From Psychromonas aquimarina ATCC BAA-1526 (lineage in GTDB: Bacteria; Pseudomonadota; Gammaproteobacteria; Enterobacterales; Psychromonadaceae): DNA of 42,059 nt. Position numbers and translations under genes: made by a program. Positions 1 through 8,918 of the stretch are shown piece after piece (position 1 is the stretch's first letter; every line of letters begins with the position of its first letter). The notes under the pieces are model-generated. The model searched no databases. It was not told the origin of the DNA and saw only the letters and a list, made by a program, of their open reading frames with translations. The stretch covers positions 1 to 42,059 of the forward strand of contig NZ_AUAM01000039.1 in assembly GCF_000428725.1 (NCBI RefSeq), in the 5' to 3' direction.

Positions 1-1
1 A

Positions 2-78
2 TGGTGCGGGTGAAGGGATTCGAACCCCTGACCGCCTGGTTCGTAGCCAGGTACTCTATCCAGCTGAGCTACACCCGC
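2..78 (-). tRNA. tRNA-Arg (ACG)
   Basis: The minus strand folds as a complete cloverleaf. The 7-bp acceptor stem begins GCGGGTG, the anticodon loop is CTACGAA with anticodon ACG, the T-loop motif is GGTTCGAATCC, and the CCA end is encoded at 2-4. It lies just downstream of the tRNA-Ser in the same direction, so the two are probably co-transcribed. Confidence 0.97.
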
Positions 79-96
79 TTTAAGAATCTACAAGAA

Positions 97-189
97 TGGC
101 GGTGGAGGAGGGATTCGAACCCTCGAACAGGCTATAAACCCGTTACTCCCTTAGCAGGGGAGCGCCTTCGGCCACTCGGCCACCCCACC
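97..189 (-). tRNA. tRNA-Ser (GCT)
   Basis: This is a 93-nt type II tRNA with a long variable arm on the minus strand. The acceptor stem is GGTGGGG with one G-U pair, the anticodon arm CTCCCCTGCTAAGGGAG has anticodon GCT, and CCA is encoded at 97-99. It sits 18 bp upstream of tRNA-Arg. csrA followed by tRNA-Ser and tRNA-Arg is a common order in related gammaproteobacteria. Confidence 0.97.
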
Positions 190-620
190 GTCGTCTTGTT
201 GGCGCACATATTACTGTCTTATGAAAACAAGTCAAACTTTTTTTAGTGATTAAATTGCGTTTGCCTACTAAACAGGCAGATTATCTAATATCAGCAGTTT
301 GTAGAGCAGAATATCACCGTTAAGCGGCTAATAATCGCCCTTCCATAGTACGGTTCAATTTCGAGTTAAAAAGCGGCGGCGGCTCAAAAGTCCTTATCAA
401 CTTAGTAAAAGACACAATAATCGCACTAATAAATGTCGAACCGGCAAAAACAAACAACAGAGCATGCTCAACTAATAGCAAAGTGCCCTAATAAACAGAG
501 ATTTGTTCTAAGCAGACAGAGGTGCAATAAAGGAAGTTATCAGCAGGCTGGTATTGGAAGTATTGGAAGATATTTTTACAAACAGAGTACAAGAGTACGC
601 AGGCTATGAATTTCAGGCCC
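190..620. other. Intergenic stretch between tRNA-Ser and csrA
   Basis: About 430 bases carry no convincing gene. The only coding-like signal is a 53-codon minus-strand frame at 320-481, listed separately. The tRNA promoter should lie just right of 190 on the minus strand, but I cannot pick out clear -35 and -10 boxes. The csrA terminator bounds the stretch on the right. Confidence 0.6.
320..481 (-). CDS. Possible small membrane ORF or gene remnant
   Basis: This 53-residue frame has a TTG start. It contains one hydrophobic stretch at about residues 3-29 (LLVEHALLFVFAGSTFISA region), followed by a basic, proline-containing tail. A weak AGGG lies about 4 nt before the TTG. I do not recognise it. 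It may be a real small membrane protein, the decayed end of a larger one, or chance. The hydrophobic-then-basic pattern is the only argument for it. Confidence 0.22.
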   Translation of the reverse strand: MLLVEHALLFVFAGSTFISAIIVSFTKLIRTFEPPPLFNSKLNRTMEGRLLAA

Positions 621-645
621 AAAAAAAGAGCCCTCAGGCTCTTTT
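621..645 (-). terminator. Rho-independent terminator after csrA
   Basis: A GAGCC/GGCTC stem extended by AAAA/TTTT encloses a 4-nt CTCA loop. On the minus strand it is followed by seven T residues. It lies 21 bp past the csrA stop codon. Confidence 0.9.
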
Positions 646-666
646 ATAACAGTTAAACAACTAAGC

Positions 667-846
667 TTAAGCTTCGCTGTTTTTTTCTGCCTGTATGCGC
701 ATATAAATTTCTTCACGATGAACAGATACTTCTTTCGGTGCATTAACACCAACGCGTACCTGATTACCTTTCACACCCAAAACTGTTACTGTTACGTTGT
801 CGCCAATCATCAGAGTTTCACCAACTCGACGTGTCAAAATAAGCAT
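667..846 (-). CDS. csrA: Carbon storage regulator CsrA
   Basis: CsrA is a homodimeric RNA-binding protein that binds GGA motifs in mRNA leaders and changes translation and stability of carbon-storage, motility and biofilm transcripts. The 59-residue product starts [16 protein letters not shown] and includes [22 protein letters not shown], the hallmark of the family with its N- and C-terminal RNA-binding strands. The length is normal for the family (about 60 aa). An AGGAG sequence lies upstream of the ATG. The gene follows lysC on the same strand after 92 bp and ends in a strong terminator. The alaS-lysC-csrA-tRNA order matches many gammaproteobacteria. Confidence 0.97.
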   Translation of the reverse strand: MLILTRRVGETLMIGDNVTVTVLGVKGNQVRVGVNAPKEVSVHREEIYMRIQAEKNSEA

Positions 847-938
847 ATCCTGCTCCTATTCAATTAGATTATCCATTTTTTTTTATTATGAACTAATACA
901 CAGTAAAATTCAGATTTTTTTACCGGGTAATATCTCAA

Positions 939-2171
939 TTATTTTTCTTCTGTCGGTTCTGTCGCTAATTCAAATGCTTTATGAAGAGCACGTACTGCCA
1001 GCTCAAGATATTTACTGTCAACCAACACTGAAATCTTAATTTCTGATGTAGCAATCTGATGAATATTAATACCTTCCTGACCTAAGGTATCAAACATTTT
1101 CTTTGCAACACCAGGATGATTCCACATACCGACACCAACAATGGATACTTTTGCAATCTCATTGTTGCCTTGAACGGCATCAGCCTGCAGTGAGACACAG
1201 ACAGCTTCAAGAAGTTCCTTAGCCTGCTGATAATCATCACGATGCACTGTGAAAGTAAAATCGGTTTTACCGTTACCCACGGTATTCTGCACAATCATAT
1301 CGATATCGATATTGGCTTCGCCGATCGGAGAAAGAATCTGCGCGGCCACAGTCGGCTGATCCGGCACACCGGACAGGGTTAAACGAGCTTCATCACGATT
1401 AAAAGCAATACCAGAGATTACTGGAGATTCCATTTTATTTTCCTCATAACTAATTAATGTACCACCGCCGTCTTTAAAGCTTGATAATACACGCAGCGGG
1501 ACATTGTATTTCCCGGCAAACTCCACAGAGCGAATCTGTAAAACCTTCGCACCCAGACTTGCCATTTCCAGCATCTCTTCAAAGGTAATGCTGTCCAGGC
1601 GGCGGGCATGAGGTTCAACACGCGGATCGGTTGTATAAACACCGTCAACATCAGTATAGATCTGACATTCGTCGGCTTTTAATGCAGCCGCAATTGCCAC
1701 AGCCGAAGTATCGGAACCACCGCGGCCTAAGGTAGTGATATTATTATTTTCACAGCGCCCCTGGAAACCAGCGACAACAACAACACGCCCGGCTTTTAAG
1801 TTGTCCACAATATTGTCGGTTTCAACATCTAAAATTCGCGCTTTGCTGTGGCTTGCATCAGTCTTGAGACGAATCTGATCACCCGTCATAGATACCGCAT
1901 CAATATCTAACTGGTGTAAAGCCATTGCCAGCAGGGCAATGGTTGTCTGCTCGCCGGTTGTCAGTAAGACATCCATTTCACGCGGACTCGGATTTGCGTT
2001 CAGTTCTTTAGCAAGTGCAATCATACGGTTGGTTTCACCGGACATTGCAGATAAAACAACTACAACATCATTGCCTGCATCTTTTGCCGCTTTTACTTTC
2101 TCAGCAACAACTTTTATTCGTTCGATATTACCTACTGAGGTACCACCATATTTTTGAACTATTAATGCCAT
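939..2171 (-). CDS. lysC: Aspartate kinase, ACT-domain type
   Basis: This enzyme phosphorylates aspartate with ATP, the first step to lysine, threonine, methionine and diaminopimelate. The 410-residue protein begins ALIVQKYGGTSVGN, which carries the KxGGTS nucleotide-binding motif. The kinase domain spans roughly residues 1-245 (GRGGSDTSAVAIAAAL and TDVDGVYTTDPR are visible). Two ACT domains follow at about 265-400, as expected for a feedback-inhibited monofunctional enzyme. This is the type common in Pseudomonas and Vibrionales rather than the longer E. coli LysC. It lies 49 bp after alaS, and a 10-bp inverted repeat fills the gap, so the two genes may be co-transcribed with partial attenuation. 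Confidence 0.96.
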   Translation of the reverse strand: MALIVQKYGGTSVGNIERIKVVAEKVKAAKDAGNDVVVVLSAMSGETNRMIALAKELNANPSPREMDVLLTTGEQTTIALLAMALHQLDIDAVSMTGDQIRLKTDASHSKARILDVETDNIVDNLKAGRVVVVAGFQGRCENNNITTLGRGGSDTSAVAIAAALKADECQIYTDVDGVYTTDPRVEPHARRLDSITFEEMLEMASLGAKVLQIRSVEFAGKYNVPLRVLSSFKDGGGTLISYEENKMESPVISGIAFNRDEARLTLSGVPDQPTVAAQILSPIGEANIDIDMIVQNTVGNGKTDFTFTVHRDDYQQAKELLEAVCVSLQADAVQGNNEIAKVSIVGVGMWNHPGVAKKMFDTLGQEGINIHQIATSEIKISVLVDSKYLELAVRALHKAFELATEPTEEK

Positions 2172-2188
2172 TGTTATATCCCACCTTT

Positions 2189-2214
2189 AGGCCTGCCTCT
2201 ATTCAGACAGGCCT
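2189..2214 (-). promoter_or_regulatory. Hairpin in the alaS-lysC gap
   Basis: A 10-bp inverted repeat (AGGCCTGCCT against AGACAGGCCT, one G-U pair on the minus strand) with a 6-nt loop lies directly upstream of the lysC ribosome-binding region. No T-tract follows, so it is not a standard terminator. It could act in mRNA processing or modulate lysC translation. Function is unknown. Confidence 0.45.
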
Positions 2215-2220
2215 GTCTTT

Positions 2221-4824
2221 TTATAAACGTTCACTTAACCAAGGTTCAACTAACGCCAGCGCCTCAGTTAAAGCAGCTGGATTATTACCACCCGCCATAG
2301 CCATATCAGGACGACCGCCGCCTTTGCCGCCGACCGGGCCGGCAACTAAATTAACTAGCTCACCTGCTTTAACTTTTTTAGTTAAGTCTTTGGTTACGCC
2401 GGCAATCAGGCTGACTTTATCGTCACTCACCGCAGTAGCTAAAACCACAATACCAGACTGCAGTTTGTTTTTCATTTCATCAACACTGTCACGCAGTGAT
2501 TTAGGATCAATGCCTTCGATATTAGCAACAACGACTTTAACACCGTTAATTTCAACCGCATTACCGGTTAGATTAGAGCCGGCATCACTAGCCATTTTAG
2601 CTTTCAGCTGCGCAATCTCTTTTTCCAGCAGTTTATTACGATCTAAAATCTGCTCAACCTTCTCTCCCAGAGAAAAGTGATCACCTTTCACAAGGCCGCA
2701 GACTTTTTCCACTTCCTGTAAAACATTATCGATTGCCTGGCCGGCAGCAATACCGACTGAAGCTTCGATACGGCGGACGCCGGCAGCAATACCTGATTCT
2801 GAGCGGATTAAAAACGCCCCCATATCACCGGTACGAGCCGTATGAGTACCGCCGCACAGTTCGATAGAGACATCACCCATCTGTACAACACGCACCATGT
2901 CATCGTATTTCTCACCGAATAACGCCATTGCGCCGGACGCTTTCGCTTCCTCGATATCCATCAGCTTAGTGACAACTTCAAAGTTATTACGGATCGCTTC
3001 ATTTACCAGGAACATGACTTGGCGTATGGTGCCCATAGATAATGCTTCAAAATGTGAGAAATCAAAACGCAGTTTATCCGCCTCAACTAATGAGCCCTTC
3101 TGGGTAACATGTTCGCCTAGAGTATGACGCAGCGCGGAATGCAGCAGATGTGTTGCCGAGTGATGCAGAGCAACCGACTTACGGCGAACAGGATCAACAT
3201 CAGCCTGCACATTATCGTTAAGCTTTAATGTACCGGTACTTAAGTAACCGATATGTAAGACAGCATCAGACGATTTTTTAGTATCCGTTACAACAAAAAC
3301 GCCGCCAGGGAAAACTAACTCACCGGCATCACCAGACTGACCACCCGATTCCGCATAGAAAGAGGTCTTTTCTAAGATAACCTGACCATTGTCACCTTCA
3401 TTCAGGCTTTCAACAAAGACACCGTCATGAATTAACCCGGTAACGCCGGCAGTAATTTCTAACGAGTCGTAACCGACAAACTCAGTTGTCTGCTCGATTT
3501 TCAGTACGTCGTTATAATCTGTGCCGAAATTATTTGCCTGCTGTGCACGCGCGCGCTGCTCTGCCATTGCATTATCAAAACCAGGCTGGTCGATAGTCAG
3601 TTCTCGCTCACGAGCAATATCAGCCGTTAAATCAGCAGGGAAACCGTAGGTATCGTATAGTTTGAAAACAAGGTCACCAGGAATAACAGAGCCTTCCAGG
3701 TTATCTAATTCGATATCCAGAATCTGTAAACCGCGATCCAGTGTTTTAGCAAACTGCTCTTCTTCTAAACGTAATATTTTTTCAACAAAGACACGCTGCT
3801 GTAATAACTCAGGGTAAGCGTCACCCATCTGTTTAATTAACTCTTCATATATTTTGAAGAAGAAAACTTCATTTGCGCCCAGTTTATGTCCGTGACGCAC
3901 AGCACGACGAATAATACGACGCAGTACATAACCACGGCCTTCATTAGAAGGCATCACACCGTCACAGATCAGGAAGCCGCATGAACGAATATGATCGGCA
4001 ACAACACGCAGTGATTTATCCTGCAGATCTTTCGCACCGGTTACTTCTGCAACCTTAGCGATTAACGCCTGGAAAATATCGATATCATAGTTTGAGTGAC
4101 CGTCCTGCATAATTGCAGAAATACGCTCAAGCCCCATACCAGTATCAACAGACGGTTTTGGTAAATCTTCCATAGTACCGTCGGCATGACGGTTGTACTG
4201 CATAAATACCAGGTTCCAGATCTCGATATAACGATCACCGTCTTCTTCAGGTGTTCCCGGAGGGCCGCCCCAGATATGCTCACCGTGATCATAAAAAATC
4301 TCAGTACAAGGACCGCAAGGGCCGGTATCACCCATTGACCAGAAGTTATCTTTAGCACCGATACGTGATAAACGAGCAGGATCAACGCCCACTTCTTCTA
4401 ACCAGATCTTTTCAGCTTCAAGATCCTGATCAAATACAGTTACCCATAATTTTTCTTTCGGCAGCTTTAATTCAACAGTCAGATATTCCCAGGCAAAAAC
4501 AATCGCATCACGTTTGAAATAATCACCAAAGCTGAAATTACCCAACATTTCAAAAAATGTATGGTGACGAGCGGTATAACCTACGTTATCAAGGTCATTG
4601 TGTTTACCGCCGGCACGTACACAACGCTGACTTGAAGTCGCACGCGTATAAGCTCTGTTTTCAGTGCCAAGAAATGTATCTTTAAACTGATTCATGCCCG
4701 CATTGGTAAATAGCAGGGTTGGATCGTTATCCGGCACAAGTGAGCTGCTGCTTACACTTTGATGCCCTTTCTTAGCAAAGAAATCGAGAAATCCCTGACG
4801 GATTTCAGAAGTCGATTTGATCAT
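2221..4824 (-). CDS. alaS: Alanyl-tRNA synthetase
   Basis: AlaS charges tRNA-Ala and edits mischarged Ser and Gly. The 867 residues are close to the usual 870-880. The N-terminal class II catalytic core includes [19 protein letters not shown] and [15 protein letters not shown]. The editing domain has the zinc/active-site motifs [13 protein letters not shown] and [15 protein letters not shown]. The C-terminal oligomerisation domain ends with the glycine-rich [18 protein letters not shown]. The gene leads the alaS-lysC(-csrA) cluster. In many relatives recA and recX lie immediately upstream; here a divergent module separates alaS from recA and no recX is seen. Confidence 0.98.
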   Translation of the reverse strand: MIKSTSEIRQGFLDFFAKKGHQSVSSSSLVPDNDPTLLFTNAGMNQFKDTFLGTENRAYTRATSSQRCVRAGGKHNDLDNVGYTARHHTFFEMLGNFSFGDYFKRDAIVFAWEYLTVELKLPKEKLWVTVFDQDLEAEKIWLEEVGVDPARLSRIGAKDNFWSMGDTGPCGPCTEIFYDHGEHIWGGPPGTPEEDGDRYIEIWNLVFMQYNRHADGTMEDLPKPSVDTGMGLERISAIMQDGHSNYDIDIFQALIAKVAEVTGAKDLQDKSLRVVADHIRSCGFLICDGVMPSNEGRGYVLRRIIRRAVRHGHKLGANEVFFFKIYEELIKQMGDAYPELLQQRVFVEKILRLEEEQFAKTLDRGLQILDIELDNLEGSVIPGDLVFKLYDTYGFPADLTADIARERELTIDQPGFDNAMAEQRARAQQANNFGTDYNDVLKIEQTTEFVGYDSLEITAGVTGLIHDGVFVESLNEGDNGQVILEKTSFYAESGGQSGDAGELVFPGGVFVVTDTKKSSDAVLHIGYLSTGTLKLNDNVQADVDPVRRKSVALHHSATHLLHSALRHTLGEHVTQKGSLVEADKLRFDFSHFEALSMGTIRQVMFLVNEAIRNNFEVVTKLMDIEEAKASGAMALFGEKYDDMVRVVQMGDVSIELCGGTHTARTGDMGAFLIRSESGIAAGVRRIEASVGIAAGQAIDNVLQEVEKVCGLVKGDHFSLGEKVEQILDRNKLLEKEIAQLKAKMASDAGSNLTGNAVEINGVKVVVANIEGIDPKSLRDSVDEMKNKLQSGIVVLATAVSDDKVSLIAGVTKDLTKKVKAGELVNLVAGPVGGKGGGRPDMAMAGGNNPAALTEALALVEPWLSERL

Positions 4825-5019
4825 GAGTTATTCCATGTAAAGTATCTGTTTTGCAGTTTTATAGAGAAATATAAAAATGCAAACGGGTGAAAAATAAATG
4901 CCGACTAATATAACATGGAGCGTGGTGCGGGGAAAGTAGACAAATAAGCGCTTTATCACTGAAAAAATGTATTATTTATGATCAGTTGACAGCAGTTTAA
5001 AAAATAGAGAAACTAGATG

Positions 5020-5043
5020 CGTAACCAGTTACGTAATCAGTTA
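5020..5043. promoter_or_regulatory. Tandem 12-bp repeats upstream of the MarR-GNAT gene
   Basis: CGTAACCAGTTA is followed immediately by CGTAATCAGTTA, a head-to-tail 12-bp repeat differing at one base. It contains the dyad GTAACCAGTTAC at 5021-5032. It ends 11 bp before the start codon, overlapping the region where transcription would start. An upstream TTGACA lies at about 4986. MarR proteins usually bind short dyads at their own promoter, so this is a plausible autoregulatory operator. That role is inferred. Confidence 0.55.
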
Positions 5044-5054
5044 AGGGAATAACC

Positions 5055-6017
5055 ATGGATTATATGCACCAGCTTGGCAGTTTGAGCTTAGGCAGCCGTC
5101 TTAAACGTTTAAGCGACACACTTATGTCTGAAGTTACCCATATTTACAATGAAGCGGGTATTTCACTTAATCCCAGCTATTTCCCGCTGCTTACGCTTAT
5201 CCACCATCAGGGACCGCAGGGAATTACCCAGGCTTCTGAAATGCTGGGCGTCAGCCACCCGGCGATCAGCAAACTGGCCGATAAAATGATCCGTGAAGGT
5301 TATTTAATTAAAAGCCCCCACCCTCAAGACAAACGTGCAAGCCGGTTAGGCTTATCCGATAAAGCGGATCAGGTTATTGAACAGGCAAAACCGGTCTGGG
5401 CAGCACTGCAGCAGCAGCTCCATTTTATTGAAGCCCGCCAGAGTCTGCCGCTGCTTGATGCAGTGAATGAGTTTGAACAGTTATTTCAGGAGCAGAATTT
5501 TAAAAACAATGTGCTGCAGGCACTTAACCGCGAAGCACAGAATATTGAAATTATAAACTGGGCACCGCAGTATAAAGATGATTTTAAAAGACTGAATATG
5601 AACTGGTTAAATACTTATTTTAACGGCGAATTAACCGAAACCGACCGCCGCTCATTAAATTCACCGGAAGACTATTATCTGGCTCGCGGCGGCTATCTGT
5701 TTTTTGCCAGGCAGGCAGACAAAATAACCGCGGCCCTGGCATTGCGCTTGTGTGAAAACAACAGCTTTGAAATATCCAAAATGGCTGTAGATCCGCAGGC
5801 ACAGGGGTTGGGTATCGGCCGTCAGCTGCTTTTAACCGCTCTTAATAAGGCCCGCCGGCTGCACGCCGACAAGGTCTGGCTGGAGACTAACAGCAGACTG
5901 ACACGCGCTGTTAAGCTTTATTCTAATTTCGGTTTCACAACACAAGAGCATCCCAAGGGCAAAAGTTCATATCCCCGAGCTGATATGTATATGGAATTAC
6001 AACTTACAAAGGCATAA
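5055..6017 (+). CDS. MarR-type regulator fused to GNAT acetyltransferase
   Basis: This 320-residue protein joins two domains. Residues about 10-145 form a MarR winged helix-turn-helix (GITQASEMLGVSHPAISKLADKMIREGYL, then the wing HPQDKRASRLGLS). Residues about 160-320 form a GNAT N-acetyltransferase with the acetyl-CoA loop QAQGLGIGRQLL and a C-terminal NSRLTRAVKLYSNFGF. Such bifunctional regulators are known as a family, but their acetyl acceptors are mostly unknown. The start is supported by AAGGGA 9 nt upstream. azlC begins only 5 bp after its stop, so the gene probably controls its own operon with the AzlCD exporter. Ligand and substrate cannot be read from sequence. Confidence 0.9.
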   Translation: MDYMHQLGSLSLGSRLKRLSDTLMSEVTHIYNEAGISLNPSYFPLLTLIHHQGPQGITQASEMLGVSHPAISKLADKMIREGYLIKSPHPQDKRASRLGLSDKADQVIEQAKPVWAALQQQLHFIEARQSLPLLDAVNEFEQLFQEQNFKNNVLQALNREAQNIEIINWAPQYKDDFKRLNMNWLNTYFNGELTETDRRSLNSPEDYYLARGGYLFFARQADKITAALALRLCENNSFEISKMAVDPQAQGLGIGRQLLLTALNKARRLHADKVWLETNSRLTRAVKLYSNFGFTTQEHPKGKSSYPRADMYMELQLTKA

Positions 6018-6022
6018 AAACT

Positions 6023-6736
6023 ATGTTTACTTCAATCCAGAAAAGGGAATTTTTCGGCGGTGCAAAAGCTTCACTACCATTAATTGTCGGCGCAATCCCG
6101 TTTGCATTATTATTCGGCACGCTGGCGCCGAACAGCGGCCTATCCGCGCTGGCAACGGTTGCTATGTCAGTAATTGTATTTGCAGGCTCTGCACAGTTTA
6201 TTGTACTGGCTTTAATTGCCGTTCAGGCCCCCTTAGAAATTATTATTCTCACCACCTTTGTAGTGAATTTACGCCACCTGCTCTATGCGACTGCGCTGGT
6301 TGAATATGTAAAACACCTGCCGTTATCTTTACGGGCGCTGCTCGCTTTTGGTCTCACCGATGAAACCTTTGCTAATATGAGTCAGCGTTATCAGCAGAAA
6401 GATCATACCTATGCGCATTATTTTTATTTGGGATCCATGCTTACTTTCTATGTTACCTGGGTTAGTTTCACTATCGTCGGGCTGCTGCTGGGTAATCTGA
6501 TCCCGGATATGAGCAGCTGGGGATTAGAGTTTGCCATGTCAGTAACGTTTATCGGCATGGTTGTGCCTTATATGAACAGCAAAGCCATGATAGCAGCTAT
6601 TATCTGCGCAGGTTTAAGTTCACTTGTTTTCGCTGATCTGCCCAATAAACTGGGGTTAATTATCAGTGCAGTTATCGGCGTAGCAGTCGGGCTGAGTGTT
6701 ATCCAGCTTGCTAAAAAGGAGCTTTCTTATGAATGA
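6023..6736 (+). CDS. azlC: Branched-chain amino acid exporter large subunit AzlC
   Basis: AzlC is the large inner-membrane subunit of the two-part AzlCD exporter (LIV-E family), which removes branched-chain amino acids or analogues. The 237 residues contain the conserved N-terminal block GAIPFALLFGTLAPNSGLS, several hydrophobic helices and the family motif VVNLRHLLYATAL. Length is typical. It sits 5 bp after the MarR-GNAT gene and overlaps azlD by 8 bp (ATGAATGA), consistent with translational coupling. The actual substrate in this organism is not shown by the sequence. Confidence 0.93.
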   Translation: MFTSIQKREFFGGAKASLPLIVGAIPFALLFGTLAPNSGLSALATVAMSVIVFAGSAQFIVLALIAVQAPLEIIILTTFVVNLRHLLYATALVEYVKHLPLSLRALLAFGLTDETFANMSQRYQQKDHTYAHYFYLGSMLTFYVTWVSFTIVGLLLGNLIPDMSSWGLEFAMSVTFIGMVVPYMNSKAMIAAIICAGLSSLVFADLPNKLGLIISAVIGVAVGLSVIQLAKKELSYE

Positions 6737-7046
6737 GTTTTATCTTATTTTCGGCATGTTTGTTGTCACATTTGCGATCCGTTTTGTGATGTTTGCATTT
6801 GCCGGCAGGATGCAGTTTCCCACCTGGATGGAAAAAGCGTTAAAATTTGTACCCCCAGCAGTACTAACGGCAATTATAGTACCCTCCGTTACTATGCCCA
6901 CAGGTGTATTAGATATCAGTTTCAGCAATGTTTATTTAACTGCCGCACTGTTTTCTCTGATCGTTGCATTAGTGACTAAGAACCTGCTGAAAACTATCGG
7001 CTTAGGCATGGTGTTTTTTCTGTTTTTAAAATGGATGCTGATCTGA
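6729..7046 (+). CDS. azlD: AzlD small subunit of branched-chain amino acid exporter
   Basis: This 105-residue membrane protein has about four hydrophobic segments. The start chosen is the ATG at 6729 (MNEFYLIFGMF), which overlaps the azlC stop and gives the normal AzlD length of about 105. An earlier in-frame start would lie deep in azlC. The segment WMEKALKFVPPAVLTAIIVPS matches AzlD proteins, which stabilise or complete the AzlC transporter. It is the last gene of the three-gene unit, followed by a perfect palindrome that may end transcription. Confidence 0.92.
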   Translation: MNEFYLIFGMFVVTFAIRFVMFAFAGRMQFPTWMEKALKFVPPAVLTAIIVPSVTMPTGVLDISFSNVYLTAALFSLIVALVTKNLLKTIGLGMVFFLFLKWMLI

Positions 7047-7100
7047 CTTTAAAACTGAAGCGCTGCTGGATATTTAGGTAACTGCTTTGTAGAAATGAAT

Positions 7101-7122
7101 AAGGCGTGAAATTTCACGCCTT
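7101..7122. terminator. Bidirectional hairpin between azlD and recA
   Basis: AAGGCGTGAAATTTCACGCC with its flanking TT is a perfect 22-bp palindrome lying between the convergent azlD and recA genes. T-rich sequence lies on both sides but not as a tight run, so termination efficiency is uncertain. Confidence 0.65.
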
Positions 7123-7147
7123 ATCGGAAGCTGTTTTTCTTTGAAGC

Positions 7148-8194
7148 TTATGCTTCTTCAGCTGCTGTCGTTGTTTTCTCTTGTTCAGGTTCGCTTTTAG
7201 GCATCAATGACTCACGAATTTTAGCTTCTAATTCTTCAGCTAAAGCCGGATTTTCCAGAAGATGCTTGCTGGCATTGCTCTTACCCTGACCGATCTTAGC
7301 GCCGTTATATGAATACCAGGATCCCGCTTTTTCAACAAAGTCCTGTTTAACACCCAGATCGATTAACTCGCCGGCATGGTTAATACCTTCACCGTACAGG
7401 ATCTGGAATTCAGCCTGCTTGAACGGCGGCGATACTTTGTTTTTTACTACTTTCACACGTGTTTCATTACCGATAATCTCATCACCGTTTTTAATCGCAC
7501 CAATACGGCGGATATCTAAACGTACAGAGGCATAGAACTTAAGTGCATTACCGCCAGTTGTGGTTTCCGGATTCCCGAACATCACACCAATTTTCATACG
7601 AATCTGGTTAATGAAGATACATAAACAGTTAGTTTGTTTAATATTACCGGTCAGTTTACGCAGTGCCTGAGACATTAAACGTGCCTGCAGACCCATGTGC
7701 GAATCACCCATGTCGCCTTCAATTTCTGCTTTTGGTGTTAACGCTGCAACGGAATCAATAATGACCACATTAACCGCACCAGAGCGTACCAGCATGTCAC
7801 AAATCTCTAACGCCTGCTCACCTGTATCCGGCTGAGAGATAAGCAGGTTATCAATATCTACACCTAATTTTTTCGCATAGATAGGATCCAGGGCATGCTC
7901 AGCATCAATAAAGGCACAGGTTTTGCCCATTCTTTGTGCTTCTGCAATAACCTGCAGAGTTAATGTTGTTTTACCCGAACTTTCCGGACCGTAAATTTCA
8001 ACAATACGGCCGAACGGCAGACCGCCTATGCCTAACGCAACATCCAGACTAAGTGAGCCGGTCGAAACAGATTCAATTTCCATCATTGCAGCTGCACCGT
8101 CACCTAGACGCATAATTGAGCCTTTACCAAACTGCTTTTCAATTTGACCAAGTGCCGCTGATAATGCTTTTTCTTTGTTTTTATCCTGACTCAT
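7148..8194 (-). CDS. recA: Recombinase RecA
   Basis: RecA forms filaments on single-stranded DNA, drives strand exchange and triggers LexA self-cleavage in the SOS response. The 348-residue protein has the Walker A motif GPESSGKTT at about 66-74, the MAW/Walker B region [18 protein letters not shown], the L1/L2 DNA-binding loops ([19 protein letters not shown]) and an acidic C-terminal tail. Two sites matching the LexA consensus CTG-N10-CAG lie upstream at 8293-8308 and 8327-8342. pncC precedes it, as in many gammaproteobacteria. No recX follows. Confidence 0.99.
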   Translation of the reverse strand: MSQDKNKEKALSAALGQIEKQFGKGSIMRLGDGAAAMMEIESVSTGSLSLDVALGIGGLPFGRIVEIYGPESSGKTTLTLQVIAEAQRMGKTCAFIDAEHALDPIYAKKLGVDIDNLLISQPDTGEQALEICDMLVRSGAVNVVIIDSVAALTPKAEIEGDMGDSHMGLQARLMSQALRKLTGNIKQTNCLCIFINQIRMKIGVMFGNPETTTGGNALKFYASVRLDIRRIGAIKNGDEIIGNETRVKVVKNKVSPPFKQAEFQILYGEGINHAGELIDLGVKQDFVEKAGSWYSYNGAKIGQGKSNASKHLLENPALAEELEAKIRESLMPKSEPEQEKTTTAAEEA

Positions 8195-8231
8195 GTTCTC
8201 TCCAGATTTACGTATAAACGTATTTATTTAA

Positions 8232-8247
8232 CTGTATACACAAATAA
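8232..8247. promoter_or_regulatory. Half LexA-like site near the recA start
   Basis: CTGTATACACAAATAA has a good left half (CTGTATA) but lacks the CAG right half. It is either a degenerate third LexA site or promoter sequence. It lies about 40 bp before the recA start codon. Confidence 0.3.
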
Positions 8248-8292
8248 AATTTGCGGCTGATATGCCGTATCAAGTGCTTTTGTTATTTTTAA

Positions 8293-8308
8293 CTGTATAT
8301 GCACTCAG
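8293..8308. promoter_or_regulatory. LexA box (SOS box) of recA, site 1
   Basis: CTGTATATGCACTCAG fits the gammaproteobacterial LexA consensus CTG-N10-CAG, with the favoured TATAT start of the spacer. It lies 99 bp upstream of the recA start. Confidence 0.88.
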
Positions 8309-8326
8309 TACACGACAATTAGTATA

Positions 8327-8342
8327 CTGTTGATTTGAACAG
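8327..8342. promoter_or_regulatory. LexA box (SOS box) of recA, site 2
   Basis: CTGTTGATTTGAACAG is a CTG-N10-CAG site flanked by TA and TA, giving TACTG...CAGTA, the full consensus arms. It lies 19 bp from site 1. The pair suggests tight LexA control of recA. Confidence 0.85.
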
Positions 8343-8379
8343 TATCAAGTGCTTTTTTACTGCTTGTTTAAATTATTTA

Positions 8380-8871
8380 TTATTCGACAGCTTCAATCAG
8401 TCCAAGAAGTGCCAGACGAATCGCCTGCGTCCTGACTTCCGAACGATCTCCGACAAACAGATAAGTTTCGGTTTTACTGCATGTATGAGCGTTGTACCAC
8501 GACATGCACACTGTGCCTACTGGTTTTTCAATCGTACCGCCGTCCGGTCCGGCAATGCCGCTGATGGCAACAGCAAGATCCGCATCGGAATTCTTTACCG
8601 CGCCGATTGCCATCTGCTCTACAACCGGCTCAGAAACCGCGCCGAATTTATCAATCAGCTGCGGATCCACATTGACCATCTGATTTTTCGCATCATTACT
8701 ATAGGTGATAAAACTGCGGTCAAACCACTGCGAACTTCCAGAAATTTCCGTAATAGCGTATGCTACGCCACCACCGGTACAGGATTCTGCAGTTGCTGCA
8801 ACCAGCCCTGCATTAGTCAGCTTTTCACCTAATACCTGCGCTAATTCTTGAACGGTTTTTTCAGTAAACAT
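8380..8871 (-). CDS. pncC: Nicotinamide-nucleotide amidohydrolase PncC (CinA C-terminal type)
   Basis: PncC deamidates nicotinamide mononucleotide to nicotinate mononucleotide in the pyridine nucleotide cycle. The 163-residue protein is the stand-alone CinA C-terminal domain, of normal length. It shows the active-site stretch ATAESCTGGGVA at about 27-38, SGIAGPDGGT and the GTVCMSW strand. The ATG at 8871 is preceded by GGAGAAAAC on the minus strand. It lies upstream of recA on the same strand with the SOS boxes in the 185-bp gap, and diverges from mutS over 47 bp. Confidence 0.95.
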   Translation of the reverse strand: MFTEKTVQELAQVLGEKLTNAGLVAATAESCTGGGVAYAITEISGSSQWFDRSFITYSNDAKNQMVNVDPQLIDKFGAVSEPVVEQMAIGAVKNSDADLAVAISGIAGPDGGTIEKPVGTVCMSWYNAHTCSKTETYLFVGDRSEVRTQAIRLALLGLIEAVE

Positions 8872-8918
8872 AAGTTTTCTCCAACTTATTTAACCAATAA
8901 TAATTAAGTGTATTCATT

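Noticed and set aside
797..1039. 80-codon plus-strand frame across the csrA start and lysC end
   Set aside because: It overlaps two certain minus-strand genes, has no ribosome site and no recognisable protein features.
8335..8832. 165-codon plus-strand frame opposite pncC
   Set aside because: pncC on the other strand has all family motifs; this frame is its shadow.
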